64,000 nucleotides of DNA from Rhabdophis nuchalis (taxonomy: Eukaryota; Chordata; Lepidosauria; Squamata; Natricidae), in assembly GCA_039707465.1 (NCBI GenBank), contig CM077645.1, forward strand, positions 163,212,503-163,276,502. The letters are read 5' to 3'. Of this stretch, positions 47,221-57,638 are shown in pieces. Below the pieces are notes generated by a model. The model was not told the DNA's origin. It worked only from the letters and a program-made list of their open reading frames with translations, and made no database searches. The first letter of the stretch is position 1. The number at the start of each line of letters is the position of its first letter. The position numbers and the translations under genes are program-made.

Positions 47221-47363
47221 CCCCCCACCCCGGGAAGCAGCGGAAGGGCCAACATGCCAGCTGAGGTGGTTAAGGATGCCTCCTCCCGCAGCGGGCGAGC
47301 GAGCGGGTGGGGCGAGCACCCGAGGCTATCGTCATCTTAAGCGCCACCGAAGCTGTCGCCCAG

Positions 47364-47566
47364 CAGGTCACCCGGCAGGGGCGTAGGGCAGGGAAGCCAG
47401 ACGCGTCTCCACCGGCTCCCTCTGACAGCCATCTGGGGCCGCACGTCCACCTCCCTCCCAGCCATGCCTGGCGGGCAGCCCCAGAACGTGCGCCGTGGTA
47501 GCTGTCGGAGGGAGCTGGTGGAGACGCACCTGGCTTCCCTGCCCAACGCCCCTGCCGGGCGACCTG
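47364..47566. repeat. 66-bp-arm GC-rich inverted repeat
   Basis: Arms 47364-47429 and 47501-47566 are reverse complements with six mismatches. The left arm begins CAGGTCACCCGGCAGGGGCG and the right arm ends with its counterpart. The 71-base loop is itself partly self-complementary (GGGGCCGCACGT against ACGTGCG). Confidence 0.88.
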
Positions 47567-47744
47567 CCAGGCGACCTTGGGCGGCGGGAGCTGCGCGTCG
47601 CAAGGCTCGGGGGTAGTAGAAGCAGCAGCAGCCGCCTATGCCACAGACGGAGTCTGCCTGGCAGAGGAAGAGCCGCACTTCAGGGGCCAAAGAGCCGCTT
47701 GTGGCTCGCGAGCCGTGGTTTGCTGACCACTGGGTTAATTGATT

Positions 47745-48655
47745 ACATTTGATTTTCAACAGACCAACATAATATCTATTTGTTGCAAAAAAAAGCAGGT
47801 AAGATCCTCTGAATTGTTTCATTAGAAGATAGACAATAAACAGGACAGAAAGGTGTGGCACATGGTAGTATAAAAACAGATTAATCAAATATTGTGAGAA
47901 TAGGATAGAAAAGTAGATAAAATCAACTGTCCAATCTTCACTTCAGTGTGTACATAATCTGCTTTATGTGTTTCAATTAAAGCATTTGGTATAGCACACA
48001 AACCTACTTTTTTCCACTTCATGTTCCCTATTCTCTTATTTATATCATGTACCAATTTTGGGGTTTCACTCCCCTTCCGCAACCTTTTTTTCTCCATCTT
48101 GTTTTGGTCTGAATGAAGTTCATCATTAGAAGGCATGGGTGACTGACTATTACATACAGTATCTGTATCTTGTCCATCTTTTATAAGGATACATTATATC
48201 AATTTATTTGTACAGTGAAAGCTACACAAGGATCAGCATGCATCAAATAAAACTACAAGATGAAATTGCACAGAAATTCCTTTCTTTCCTTTGGTTTAAA
48301 GTATACTATATAAAACAATTCTTACATGCATTTCATATAATGCTTACAATTATTCCCCACAATAATAGAGGAAATTCAGACACTGATAAATTAAATGTAA
48401 TTTTCTTGCCTATAGTTTTAATTAAAATAGTTTTACTAATATATTGGGGATATATTACAGATACACACAAGCAAATAAGAGGTTGCCAGAACAAATAAAG
48501 AGATATATAGATATTCATGACTCCATATGGAGTATGGAGTTATATGAATAAACTAAATAAAGGAAATTAGAAAGACTTCCTAAAACTGTGATTAGACATT
48601 CCATTTACAATAAATGTATCGGTATGGTTTACTTCAACAATGAAAAACTAATATT
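47745..48655. other. AT-rich intronic sequence
   Basis: No recognised gene or repeat. ORFs of 60-96 codons lack family features. Confidence 0.5.
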
Positions 48656-48660
48656 GTATT

Positions 48661-48697
48661 ATACACACACACACATACACACACACACACACATACA
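48661..48697. repeat. (AC)n microsatellite
   Basis: About 18 AC units with two AT interruptions, directly adjoining the MITE at 48700. Confidence 0.92.
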
Positions 48698-48699
48698 CC

Positions 48700-49552
48700 C
48701 CGTGTTTCCCCAAAACTATGACATGTCCCGCTAATAAGTCCATGCCACATTTTTCATCATGGGCAAATAATGTAAGCCCCCCCGCAAATAAGCCCCCTGA
48801 AACAACTCCCCCTCCGGCCAGGCAGAGCACTATTCACTGACCTAGGGAGTATCCCTAAGGCGCCAAGCCATTTGGCGCTCTTCCTGCCCCCCAGCTCCCA
48901 TGGGTTGGCACATTCGGGATACCCCCCTAGGTCAATGCATGCAACTCTACCCAGCTGGAGAGGGGGGTTGCGCGAGCACCTGCTCCACCCCCAGCTTCCA
49001 TGCCTCCCAGCCTCACCATGCCCTTGGCCAGCTCTCCTTGCAGGACTAGGGCACCGCCGCCGCCGCTGCTGCCGCCGAGCTCCAAGTAAAACTTCTTTTC
49101 TGGCTTCCAAACTCTGGAACTCGGCTTCTGATTCTTCTAGCAGCGGCCACTCTAGGAGTGTGTTCTATGGTTATGGGCAGCCTGCCCATACACCCCTCTC
49201 CAGCCAGGCAGAGCTCCATGCATTGACCTAGAGGGTATCCCGAATGTGCCAAGCCACGGGAGCTGGGGGGCAGGCAGAGCGCCACATGGTTTGGTGCCTT
49301 AGGGATTTTCCCTAGGTTAGTGAATGGTGCTCTGCCCGGCTGGAGAAGGGGTTTGCCAGGTGGCTTGTGAACATGGTCACCTCATGGCTGCTTCGCCTCT
49401 GAGGCTGTGCCCGGCTCTTCGGAAGCCTGATCTTAAGGAAGCAGCCACCTGGCAAACCCAAAACAATAAGCCCACCTCCTCTAATAAGCCCGAGGCCATA
49501 TTTCATGGGTCGAAAAAATGTAAGACCCTGTCGGATTTTTGGGGAAACATGG
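48700..49552. mobile_element. TIR MITE with large internal inverted repeat
   Basis: The left end is CCGTGTTTCCCCAAAACTAT and the right end TTTTTGGGGAAACATGG, an inverted pair. TA follows the right end (49553-49554); the left TA is obscured by the AC microsatellite. Subterminal ATAAG(C/T)CC words occur on both sides. Most of the interior is one inverted repeat with arms at about 48810-48968 and 49191-49345, each holding GCACATTCGGGATACC, AGGTCAATGCATG and CCCCCAGCTCCC words. Likely Tc1/mariner-type given the TA. Confidence 0.7.
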
Positions 49553-49559
49553 TATTATG

Positions 49560-50320
49560 TAATATATCATTTTTTCATTAAAAAGTTTTGACAAAATTAG
49601 TATGCTGCACCACCAAGCTAATTTCCTTAAAGCAGCCAAGGATAATTTCAAAATCACAAACTTTAGTCTACTAATCTGAATGAGGAAATATTATTTTTAT
49701 TTTCTTTTTTAGTTCCTCACATAGAGAAATAGCAGGCAAGTTTCTCATATCCTGCTGAGTCACTACTGACTCTTGGCACCTTCATAACCAGTAAGTGATG
49801 TACTCCAGATTGTGTTTTGTGTGGCAAATTACAACCAATAATGCAAGTGAGTCATAAAGTAAACAATTGACTGGTAAGGCTGCATATTATGCTTCTTCCT
49901 ATGTACTTTATAAAATCATGATTGACTATTTCATATAGCAGTACTATCACTATTCTCAATATTGTAGGAGGACAACTAAGGCATTAGTCTCTGATAGTCT
50001 GTTAGCATCTTTTCAAAGTAACAAATGTTATTAAAAAGCATAATCTTTCATGAACTCTCTTAACTGATACAGAGTCCAGAAAAAGAGTTGATCTGAAAAG
50101 GCAGTACCAGGTTCCTTGATATTTTACACTCAATATTATAAATCAACGTGAATAATATACACCGTAGTAGCACAAATAAATATTCTACATGCAGAATACA
50201 AAATTTTACTCTACAACTTTTGTATAACAAATGAACTCATTACGGAGAAGCCATAATGGGTGATACCTTGCACAGAATAGTGTGTTTCAACTTCCTTAAA
50301 AAAAAGAAATTAAGCTTTAA
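49560..50320. other. AT-rich intronic sequence
   Basis: No gene or repeat recognised. Confidence 0.5.
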
Positions 50321-50326
50321 TGTTAT

Positions 50327-50422
50327 ACTTACATATTGGGCTGTGAATCTAATTAAATTCAGTATGACCCACTTTGAGTGGTCACACTGAATTTAATTAG
50401 ATTCATGACCCAATATATAAGT
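50327..50422. repeat. hairpin, about 44-bp arms
   Basis: The left arm contains GAATCTAATTAAATTCAGT and the right arm ACTGAATTTAATTAGATTC. The pairing continues outward through ACTTA(C/T)ATATTGGG. Loop around ACTTTGAG. A few mismatches suggest a moderately old foldback element. Confidence 0.85.
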
Positions 50423-50538
50423 ACAGTGGTACAATATGGTCTTCGATGCACTTTGACATGAAAATGTTTCCCCAGTACTCATAATTGTTTTGGTACTATA
50501 TGTGCAGCAAAAAGAAATGGGGGACACAGCAGAGGGTA

Positions 50539-50641
50539 GACAGGAAGTCAACCATGCTGGGAAGGTCCACTGCAAAAGGAAGCAGTGGACAACTACAGAT
50601 GGCAGGACAGGAAGTCAGCCATGCTGGGAAGGTCACTGACA
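50539..50641. repeat. 67-bp direct duplication
   Basis: ACAGGAAGTC(A/G)(A/G)CCATGCTGGG followed by AAGGTC occurs at about 50539 and again at about 50606, so a 67-bp segment has been partly duplicated in tandem. Confidence 0.7.
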
Positions 50642-50778
50642 TAGGAAAAGGGACAGATAGGAAACCCTTCCTGGCTGAAACAAAGGAGTATGTGGTTTGT
50701 TTGATACTCATCCTTTTTAGTATTCATACCTCCCAGAACAAATTTAGGACACATACTGAAGTATTACTATATAATATT

Positions 50779-50801
50779 CACACACACACACACACACACA
50801 A
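50779..50801. repeat. (CA)n microsatellite
   Basis: Eleven uninterrupted CA units. Confidence 0.9.
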
Positions 50802-51162
50802 TGAGATATATAAAATATTGAATTGATGGATAATAAAATAGTCAGAATAATGGCCTTTTAATAGTTTTTCAACTTTTACTACTATTGCTTCAACTTTTCT
50901 TCCTTCAACTATAAGGCATTGCATGCCAATACATGCAATGTCTATATATATTTTACTCATTTCTATATATATTTTACTCATGTAGTATGGCTGTAATATT
51001 ATCATTTATACTTATTATTTCCCCCCTCTTATTGGGATGATGATGATGATGATTATGTGGTTAATCTTTGGCGAGATTCACAGCCTTTGGGGCTGGTTGG
51101 TAGCTCAACAGCTCGAGTCCTATTTTATTTATTTATTTATTTATTTTATCCCATTTCTATAC

Positions 51163-52022
51163 CGCACCTATCTCCCCAATGGGACTCTAACCAAGAACCT
51201 AGGAACTGTCAAGGTAACGTCGGAGGATATAAGCTGTTCCAAGCAGGGTGGCCCTTTGTAGAGTCAGAATGCTCAAGTCCGGCAAACCTAGAACCTCCAC
51301 ATAGTGAGACAGTCCCCTAGGTATTGCTCCAAGGGCTCCAATCGGGACAACACATGACTTTCTCTTCCACAGTCGTTCAACATCAATTTGCAAGTCCCGG
51401 TATTTTGTGATTTTTTTCTTGCTGCTTATTTTCAATTCATGCATCACCAGGTATTGCAATGTCAACGAACCATCTTGACTTTTTTCTTTTCAATTATTGT
51501 TATATCAGGTGTGTTGTAGGACAAGTGCCTGTCAGTCTGAATTCTGAAGTCTCACAAGATCTTGACTTTCTCATTCTCTAAAACTTTCTCAACCTGATGT
51601 TCCCAGTGGTTTTTGCTGTACTCAAATCCAAACTTCTGGCACAATTTCCAGTGAATGATCTTAGCAACGCGGTCATGGCGTTATAGGTAGTCAGTTTGTG
51701 AAATTTTGCTGCACCCACTGATCAGGTGGTCGACTGTCTCATCTTTCTCATTCCAGAGGCGACATTTGCTGTTGGTGGTAACATGTTGAATTTTTGCCTT
51801 CATGCAGTTTGTGGCTAAGGCTTGTTCTTGAGCTGCCAAAATAAAGCCTTCTGTTTCTTTTTTCAGTACTCCTGATCTTAACCAGTTCCAAGTTAGTTTT
51901 TGGTCTGCTTTGCCTTCAATACTTTTCAAGTATTGGCTATGCATAGCTTTGCTTTTCAAATTCTCAGTTCGTTTCTCAATTACTTCTTTCTTATATTCAG
52001 CTTTTGACAATTGTCTTTAAAA
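51163..52022 (-). pseudogene. R4/Dong-like LINE, C-terminal relic with restriction-like endonuclease
   Basis: Minus-strand remnant of a non-LTR element, broken by frameshifts. From the 5' side: KAEYKKEVIEKRTENLKSKA, LTWNWLRSGVLKKETEGFI, AAQEQALATNCMKAKI, then a zinc-knuckle-like CRLWNEKDETVDHLISGC (first Cys kept, the second expected Cys now W). After a frameshift come a region with HWKLCQKFGFEYS, KISSKKKITKYRDLQIDVE, VVPIGALGAIPRGLSHYVE and LLGTAYILRRYL. This order is typical of the post-RT and restriction-like endonuclease region of R4/Dong-type LINEs. A (AAATA)n tail lies at about 51121-51150. No RT domain remains. Confidence 0.7.
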
Positions 52023-52067
52023 GGCCTTCTTTATTTACTTCCTTAATCATTGATTATTTTAATTTTA

Positions 52068-52113
52068 ATTTTAATAATAATAATAATTATTATTATTGTT
52101 GTTGTTGTTGTTG
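52068..52113. repeat. (TAA/TTA)(TTG)n simple repeat
   Basis: Mixed AATAAT, TTATTA and TTGTTG runs at the edge of the R4-like relic. Confidence 0.85.
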
Positions 52114-52198
52114 TGTTGCTTTGCATGTACACTGAAACCTTTTGCACTGGAGACAAAATTCCTGTGCGTCTAATCACATTTAGCCAAATAAAATATAC

Positions 52199-52367
52199 CA
52201 ATGGTTCTCAACCTTTTCTTTACCACAAGCTCACTTTAAATACCTTTTGTGGCCATGGAACATGTCCACAAACCACGAGGACATAACTCAAGATTTAAAT
52301 CAAAACATATCCCTGTGATGTCATTACAGCCCTTAGAGGTATACAGGCCACAGGTTGAGAATCACTG
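52199..52367. mobile_element. hAT-type MITE (CAGTGGTTCTCAACC end)
   Basis: Left CAATGGTTCTCAACCTTT and right AGGTTGAGAATCACTG are inverted, giving a 169-bp element. The ends match the common vertebrate hAT-Charlie-type terminus. The flanking 8-mers do not match, so the target duplication is lost. Confidence 0.7.
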
Positions 52368-52439
52368 AAGTCTCCTCTCCTCTCCATTCCATTCTTGCTA
52401 TCATTTGTATCAAGGAGATACAATCAAGGAGATACTAAT

Positions 52440-52672
52440 CAAGGAGAGAAGCAACTTAGAACTGAGGAGAAATTTCCTGACAGTTAGAACAATCAATCAG
52501 TGGAACAGCTTGCCTCCAGAAGTTGTGAATGCCCCAACACTGCAAGTCTTTAAGAAGATGTTGGATAGCCATTTGTCTTAAACGGTATAGGGCTTCCTGC
52601 CTAAGCAGGGAATTGGACTAGATGACCTCCAAAATCCCTTCCAACTCTGCTATTGTATTGTATTTGGAACTG
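52440..52672 (+). mobile_element. CR1/L3-type LINE 3' end
   Basis: Plus-strand counterpart of 11610-12000. It encodes relic text (LELRRNFLTV, WNSLPPEV-like) at GAAATTTCCTGACAGTTAGA and GGAACAGCTTGCCTCCAG. It ends CCCTTCCAACTCTGC then TATTGTATTGTATT. Strongly 5'-truncated, as is usual for CR1. Confidence 0.82.
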
Positions 52673-52674
52673 AA

Positions 52675-53380
52675 AGTAAATTTAATATATGATTTTTATA
52701 TTTGTTAATTTTTATTTTATTACATCTAGACTTTTCAAAATAACCAATGTATTTTTTAAAAATACACTAATAACCCATTGGTTGCATTCACATACTGTGT
52801 GTATACATTTAATACTGCTACTATACAAGTGTTATAAAAAACAATGAGGAACACTTACAAATCAATACACAATAGTATCAGGTATAATAAGAGATTTCTA
52901 TATCATGCCCACTGGATTTTCTCACTATAATGCTGTTCCTGGTATACTAATCAGTTCCAGGTGTACTAATCAGTTCCTGGTATACTAATCAGTGTTTGTA
53001 TGAGACATATAATTCCATTGACAAATGTTAAAGATTAAAAAAGCACTTAGCACTATTTTTGATACCAACAACTTTTTCAACTCGCTAATGTGTTGCTTGG
53101 GCTATTCAACGGTTTTTTAACAGATGTCCATTTCAGCAGTATAAACTGAAATAAATATTCATTGATTTAAACTTCTAGTATTCAGCATGGTTTCTGGAAA
53201 AACAGCAAATGATTCACTTACATCAGTAGCTAACAACAATGCATTTAAGACTTCACACTGTAGTTTGGGCTTCCAAATGCACATCCTGTTGAAATAAACA
53301 GCCTGCCTGCTATAGTCATTTAATGACTTGTTATCAAGATTTCATGCAACACAGGAGTACATGGAATATTATTAACTGGT
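52675..53380. other. AT-rich intronic sequence
   Basis: Contains one small minisatellite (52933-52992); otherwise nothing recognised. Confidence 0.5.
52933..52992. repeat. three-copy 19-20 bp minisatellite
   Basis: TTCCTGGTATACTAATCAG, TTCCAGGTGTACTAATCAG and TTCCTGGTATACTAATCAG in tandem; the first and third are identical. Confidence 0.9.
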
Positions 53381-53384
53381 AGTA

Positions 53385-53702
53385 AAGGTAAAGGTTTCCC
53401 CTCACACATATGTGCTAATAATTCCCTAATCTAGGGGCAGTGCTCATCTCCATTTCAAAGCCGAAGAGCTAGCACTGTTCAAAGATGTTCTCCGTGATCA
53501 TGCCAAAGGCACACAGAATGCTGTTACCAAAGGTGGTTCCTATTTTTCTAATTGCATTTTTACATGCTCTCGAACTGCTAGGTTAGCAGAAGCTGAGACA
53601 AGTAACAGGCGCTCACTCCATTACGCAGCACTAGGGATTCGAACTGCCAACCTTTCTGAACAACAAGCTCAGCATCTTAGCCACTGAGCCACCACGTCTG
53701 TT
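53385..53702 (-). mobile_element. Sauria-type SINE, complete
   Basis: A minus-strand tRNA-derived SINE of about 318 bp. From the head at 53700 downward it reads GACGTGGTGGCTCAGTGGCTAA (A-box region) and GGCAGTTCGAATCCC (B box), then the conserved SINE body. It ends CCTTTACCTTTAC at 53385-53397. The internal Pol III promoter boxes are close to consensus. The uninterrupted CACATATGTGCT at about 53407 is the empty-site control for the MITE at 3078. Confidence 0.88.
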
Positions 53703-53704
53703 AT

Positions 53705-55015
53705 ATCAATTGGTAGTATTCCCACATAATATCAACGTCTATAGCCAGAGCTACAGTGTCTCATTAAATATAACTAAGATGTTTATTTTCTCATTAAAAG
53801 TGCCTCTGTGAAAAACATCTGACAGAGGGTTAAGTTTTTATTTTACACATTCACTGGGACTGTGGAACAATTACATGTTAGAAGAATCTTATTTCTCCCA
53901 ACTCAATTGCAGCCAAATCAATGTGATAGAAATGGTGGAAAAATAGTTGGAAGCCTGGGCAGGAAAAAATATTACCGTTCTAAATAACCAATGTCCTCTA
54001 CTAAATCTACTGGAGAAAATCCCAAAAAAATCTGATAAGCTTGAAGCTGACAGTACTGTTTTGCTGTTTCTTATAGGTTTGGTTGGTTTTGGACTGTCTG
54101 GTAATTAGTCTGTGTCTAGCTATCCAATACACCAATTTGCCAAGTAACTTGAAGGTCACAATGCTGAGCTTTTATTAAAAACCATCAGTTTGAGGGCTTC
54201 GAAGTCATTTTTAGTAAGCCAAGTAATAATTAAAAATGGCAATTATACTTTTTATTGTTAAAACATACAGATAAATCTTCCCTTTGCATCAATTTGTCTT
54301 ATTTCTTACTTAGGTGAAATTAGTTTTACAAGGAATTCTTTGGAAAGGAATTTGAAATACACCAGAAAATTGATTGGAGAAATAGAAGCAACATCTTCCA
54401 TATGGTTAATTCCTTTAATAGAGAAGAAGCAGACACCAATATAGGAAACTGTTCCTCTGACTCCAATTGTAACACTAATTCTAGCAAATCATATTTGGTC
54501 AGAGTTAGAAATAACCAAATTTATCCAGTTTGATCCTTAATTTCATATATATGTCATTTTCCTTGGGAAAATGTTGCCATTTTTTAAGTTCCTTGCCTGG
54601 TTTTGCAAGAAATCAAAGGCAGAAAACAAAGGTTCATTAGACTGAAGTTTCTTCTTTTCACCCCATTGTCGGTAATACTAACGCATCAGGGATATGCAAA
54701 ATATTCTAGGCACAAGCCATTTCATGAATGAAGCAGCTATCTGGAGACAATATATAGTAGTCCAAACCAAAAGATGCTCGTATGAAACAAGCAATGCTAT
54801 TTTGTAAAGGATAAAAATCAAAATGTTGTTGTTCCAAGAAGTGGTTTGCAGGGAAAGGAAGTAGGAAGAAGGAAAAAAATCAAGACTGGGGGGTGAGCTT
54901 GGTGAAAGAAGTAGCAGCAGAAGTAAGATAGCAAAGGAAAAATGAATGTAGATCAGGGAGTATGCTAGCCATACAGCAGAAGAGAACTAGGTTGCCACAC
55001 ACATCCCAGCCTTCT
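53705..55015. other. intronic sequence, nothing recognised
   Basis: AT-rich DNA with no exon-like ORF or element ends. Confidence 0.5.
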
Positions 55016-55019
55016 TCTG

Positions 55020-55398
55020 CAGGTAGTCCTCAACTTACGACCCCAAAATTTATGTTATGTTGTGAGAATTTGTTAAGTGAGTTTTGTCCCCTTTTATGAC
55101 ATTTCTTGCCACAGTTCTTAAGTGAATCACTGCAGTTGATAAGTTAATAACCTGGTTGTTAAATGAATCTTCCTTCTCCATTAACTTTGCTTGTCAGAAG
55201 GTCACAAAAGGGGATCACATGATCTTGGGATCAGTCATAAATTAGAACCAGTTGCCAAGCATTTGAATTTTGATCACATGATTATGGGGATGCTGCAAAG
55301 GTTGTAACTGTAAAAAAATGGTCGTAAGTCACTTTATTCAGTGCCATTGTAACTTTGAACGGTCACTAAATGAGCTATTATGTAAGTCGAGGACTACC
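55020..55398 (+). mobile_element. TIR element, CAGGTAGTCCTCGACTTACG family (best copy)
   Basis: A 379-bp element with left end CAGGTAGTCCTCAACTTACG and right end TAAGTCGAGGACTACC, an inverted pair. Internal landmarks are TTGTTAAGTGAGTTTTG, TTTGCTTGTCAGAAGGTCAC, GATCACATGAT (twice), AGTTGCCAAGCATTTGAAT and GTGCCATTGTAACTTTGAAC. Non-coding. No convincing target duplication, so the superfamily is unassigned. Confidence 0.8.
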
Positions 55399-56268
55399 AT
55401 ATGTGTGCCACCAAATCACTCTAGGATCCTTCTGGATGTTTTTTACCTAGTCAAAAGCTGGAACAGAACATTCTGAGCTTTATTTCCCCTGCTCTGTAGA
55501 TCTGAGATGATTTAGCAGAATTTCCAAAGAACAATAATTTGTTTCGGATTCAAAATAAAAGATCTCCATGTTGTGTAAAACCATGCAAACTATGCATTTG
55601 CATATATGAAAATAACCTATGAAAACAGATGAAACAGGGAGTGATGCATAAAATAGCAAAGCAGTAGTGCAATAACAGGTAAAATGAATAGAAATAATAC
55701 AAGGCTAAAAAAATAAGGAAGCGCTAGATACGACAGCAGCTGCATGCTGGATACCATCTTGCAATTTAATATTAGCAGCAGCACTAAATTACAAATCTTG
55801 TTAGTTAAGCCCCAGATCCTTTAAAACAACAGGCAACTGATAGGGAACATAAGAGAGAAAAGGACATACACAGCAAGCAAACATTTAGGAAGCAATTTCC
55901 TTCCATACAAGGAAGCTGAATTATCAAAGCTTGACATACAGCTGTAATTAGAGAAGGAAGTTCCAAAAACCAATATCTGAAGTTATTCTTTATCTCTCTA
56001 GACATGTTAAGCATAAGCCACAGTTAGACTTACTTATCATTTCCAATAATAATAGTAATAACAACAACATCCTACACAGGACTATTTCATGTTTTCTTTA
56101 TGAAGAGATTTGCAAACACAGTTTGGAGTAGAATATCTCCATCTTGAAATTCCACAATAGCCAAATGTTGGCTATCATATCAAGTCTGCTTTTCAAGCAT
56201 AAAATTGTCATCAGTTATCACTCTTACTGTGTAGCAAAACACCATAAGAGGTAAAGGACAGCCTAGGC

Positions 56269-56366
56269 CAGGGGTCTGCAAAGTCGGCTCTTTTAAGACG
56301 GATGGACTTCAACTCCTAGAATCCCCCAGCCAGCTATGTTAAAAGAACCAACTTTGCAGACCCCTG
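56269..56366. mobile_element. hAT-type MITE, 98 bp, perfect target duplication
   Basis: Ends CAGGGGTCTGCAAAGT and ACTTTGCAGACCCCTG are exact reverse complements over 16 bases. The 8-bp duplication GCCTAGGC is exact (56261-56268 and 56367-56374). Confidence 0.9.
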
Positions 56367-57349
56367 GCCTAGGCCCAATGAAGAACAGGTGGGGAGAAGG
56401 TCTGGTTTTTATATTTCTAAGACTAGAAAAGGAAGATCTCTGTATAAATATTTCACTTTTGTATTTGGTTTGCTTATTTGACAACTGCTGTCTGGAAATG
56501 AATCTTTCTGCTCAGTAAACAGCATATATCAAGAAATAAAAATCAATGTTCTCTGCTACATACACTATTTATTGAGTTTTGAGTAATCCCTCTGCAACTA
56601 TAATGTTATATTTTCCTCTCTGCAATGTCACTTACATTCCATTGAAATAGCATTTTCTATTACAGATGCTTAATACATTTGCATGCTATTGGGCACCTGT
56701 TACTTGACAAGATAAATGTTGTTTACCACAATGAAAGAGTATGTCATACTATGAGAACACGTAATTACTAAAATGTGTTTTTCAGTTTTTAGAATTGAAG
56801 ATTCTGACCTTCACATACAACATAAAACATAATATTTATGCTGAAAGATAGAAACTCTCTATTTAAATCTCAAGTATTGCATGTTAAGGGAAAAGGGAAT
56901 TGTCAAAATAAATATTACATTATCCAAATCATGTAACAGAGTATCTTTGGTTTAAGCAGAGATTCTGAATGGAATAATAATCACTACCACCTGTTCTAAG
57001 CCACTGAAGGACAAATTCAATCATTTTTACTGCTCTAATTGAGAGTGCTACAAGCTTAAAATGAGCCCTGGGAGCAATAAAAACTATTTTTATATTAGAA
57101 ATAGCTGATATTAGAATGCTTTGCACAGCTAACCTTATTTGTGCTAATGCTATTGTATGACACATGTCTATCAATGATAACGCTCTTAGCGTCATAACAC
57201 ACTTGGTGTCACACATTCAACTATGTAGAATGTCAAGATGGGAAGAAAGGCAGAGTATTTTGTGAAGCTCCTAGTAAATATAATGAATTCTTAATTCATA
57301 TTCAGATCTCTGTTTCAAATTTGTTTGTGAGCGCATATATATACACACA

Positions 57350-57384
57350 TTAATTCAAATCTCTCTTTTAGAGATTTGAATTAA
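57350..57384. repeat. 15-bp perfect hairpin
   Basis: TTAATTCAAATCTCT and AGAGATTTGAATTAA flank a 5-base loop. Confidence 0.9.
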
Positions 57385-57468
57385 TAACTTTATTAATAAC
57401 ACTTTAGGGCGTTAAAGTAAAACATTCTCCTCTGTTTGTCCTCAAGGTACAAAATAATTATACCTTAA

Positions 57469-57638
57469 TTACTGACAGGAAAGTTTTAACTTGCAGGGTG
57501 AATTCTATTTATTTATGCTCCTAAGATAATTATAAATTACTAAGATAATTTTCCAGGTATTTTACAGATAAAGACATCAGAGTGAAATGTTTACTGACAA
57601 AAAAGTTTCAATTGGCAGGGTGAATTTTATTTATTTAT
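57469..57638. repeat. spaced direct duplication, about 47 bp
   Basis: ACTGACAGGAAAGTTTTAAC...TATTTATTTATG (57469-57516) recurs with substitutions at 57591-57638 (ACTGACAAAAAAGTTTCAAT), with TTGCAGGGTGAATT/TGGCAGGGTGAATT in the middle of each. Confidence 0.75.

Larger units (their letters stand above)
46535..47732. mobile_element. hAT-type non-autonomous element with perfect 8-bp target duplication
   Basis: Ends CAGTGGTGGGCAAAC and GTTTGCTGACCACTG form a TIR. Exact 8-bp duplication GGTTAATT flanks it at 46527-46534 and 47733-47740. From left to right it contains a GAGCCAAA-rich left part, a piece of the ACTTACG TIR family (46684-46754), a CT-rich microsatellite (about 46755-47220), a GC-rich inverted repeat (47364-47566), and a GAGCCGCTTGTGGCTCGCGAG right part. 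No transposase is present. Confidence 0.85.

Noticed and set aside
46702..47386. Long overlapping ORFs on both strands (130, 181 and 110 codons)
   Set aside because: They cross a pyrimidine-rich microsatellite with few possible stops in any frame; no domain features.
53640..53702. tRNA gene
   Set aside because: A-box and B-box sequences are present, but they are the head of a SINE; the cloverleaf is degenerate and the SINE body follows.
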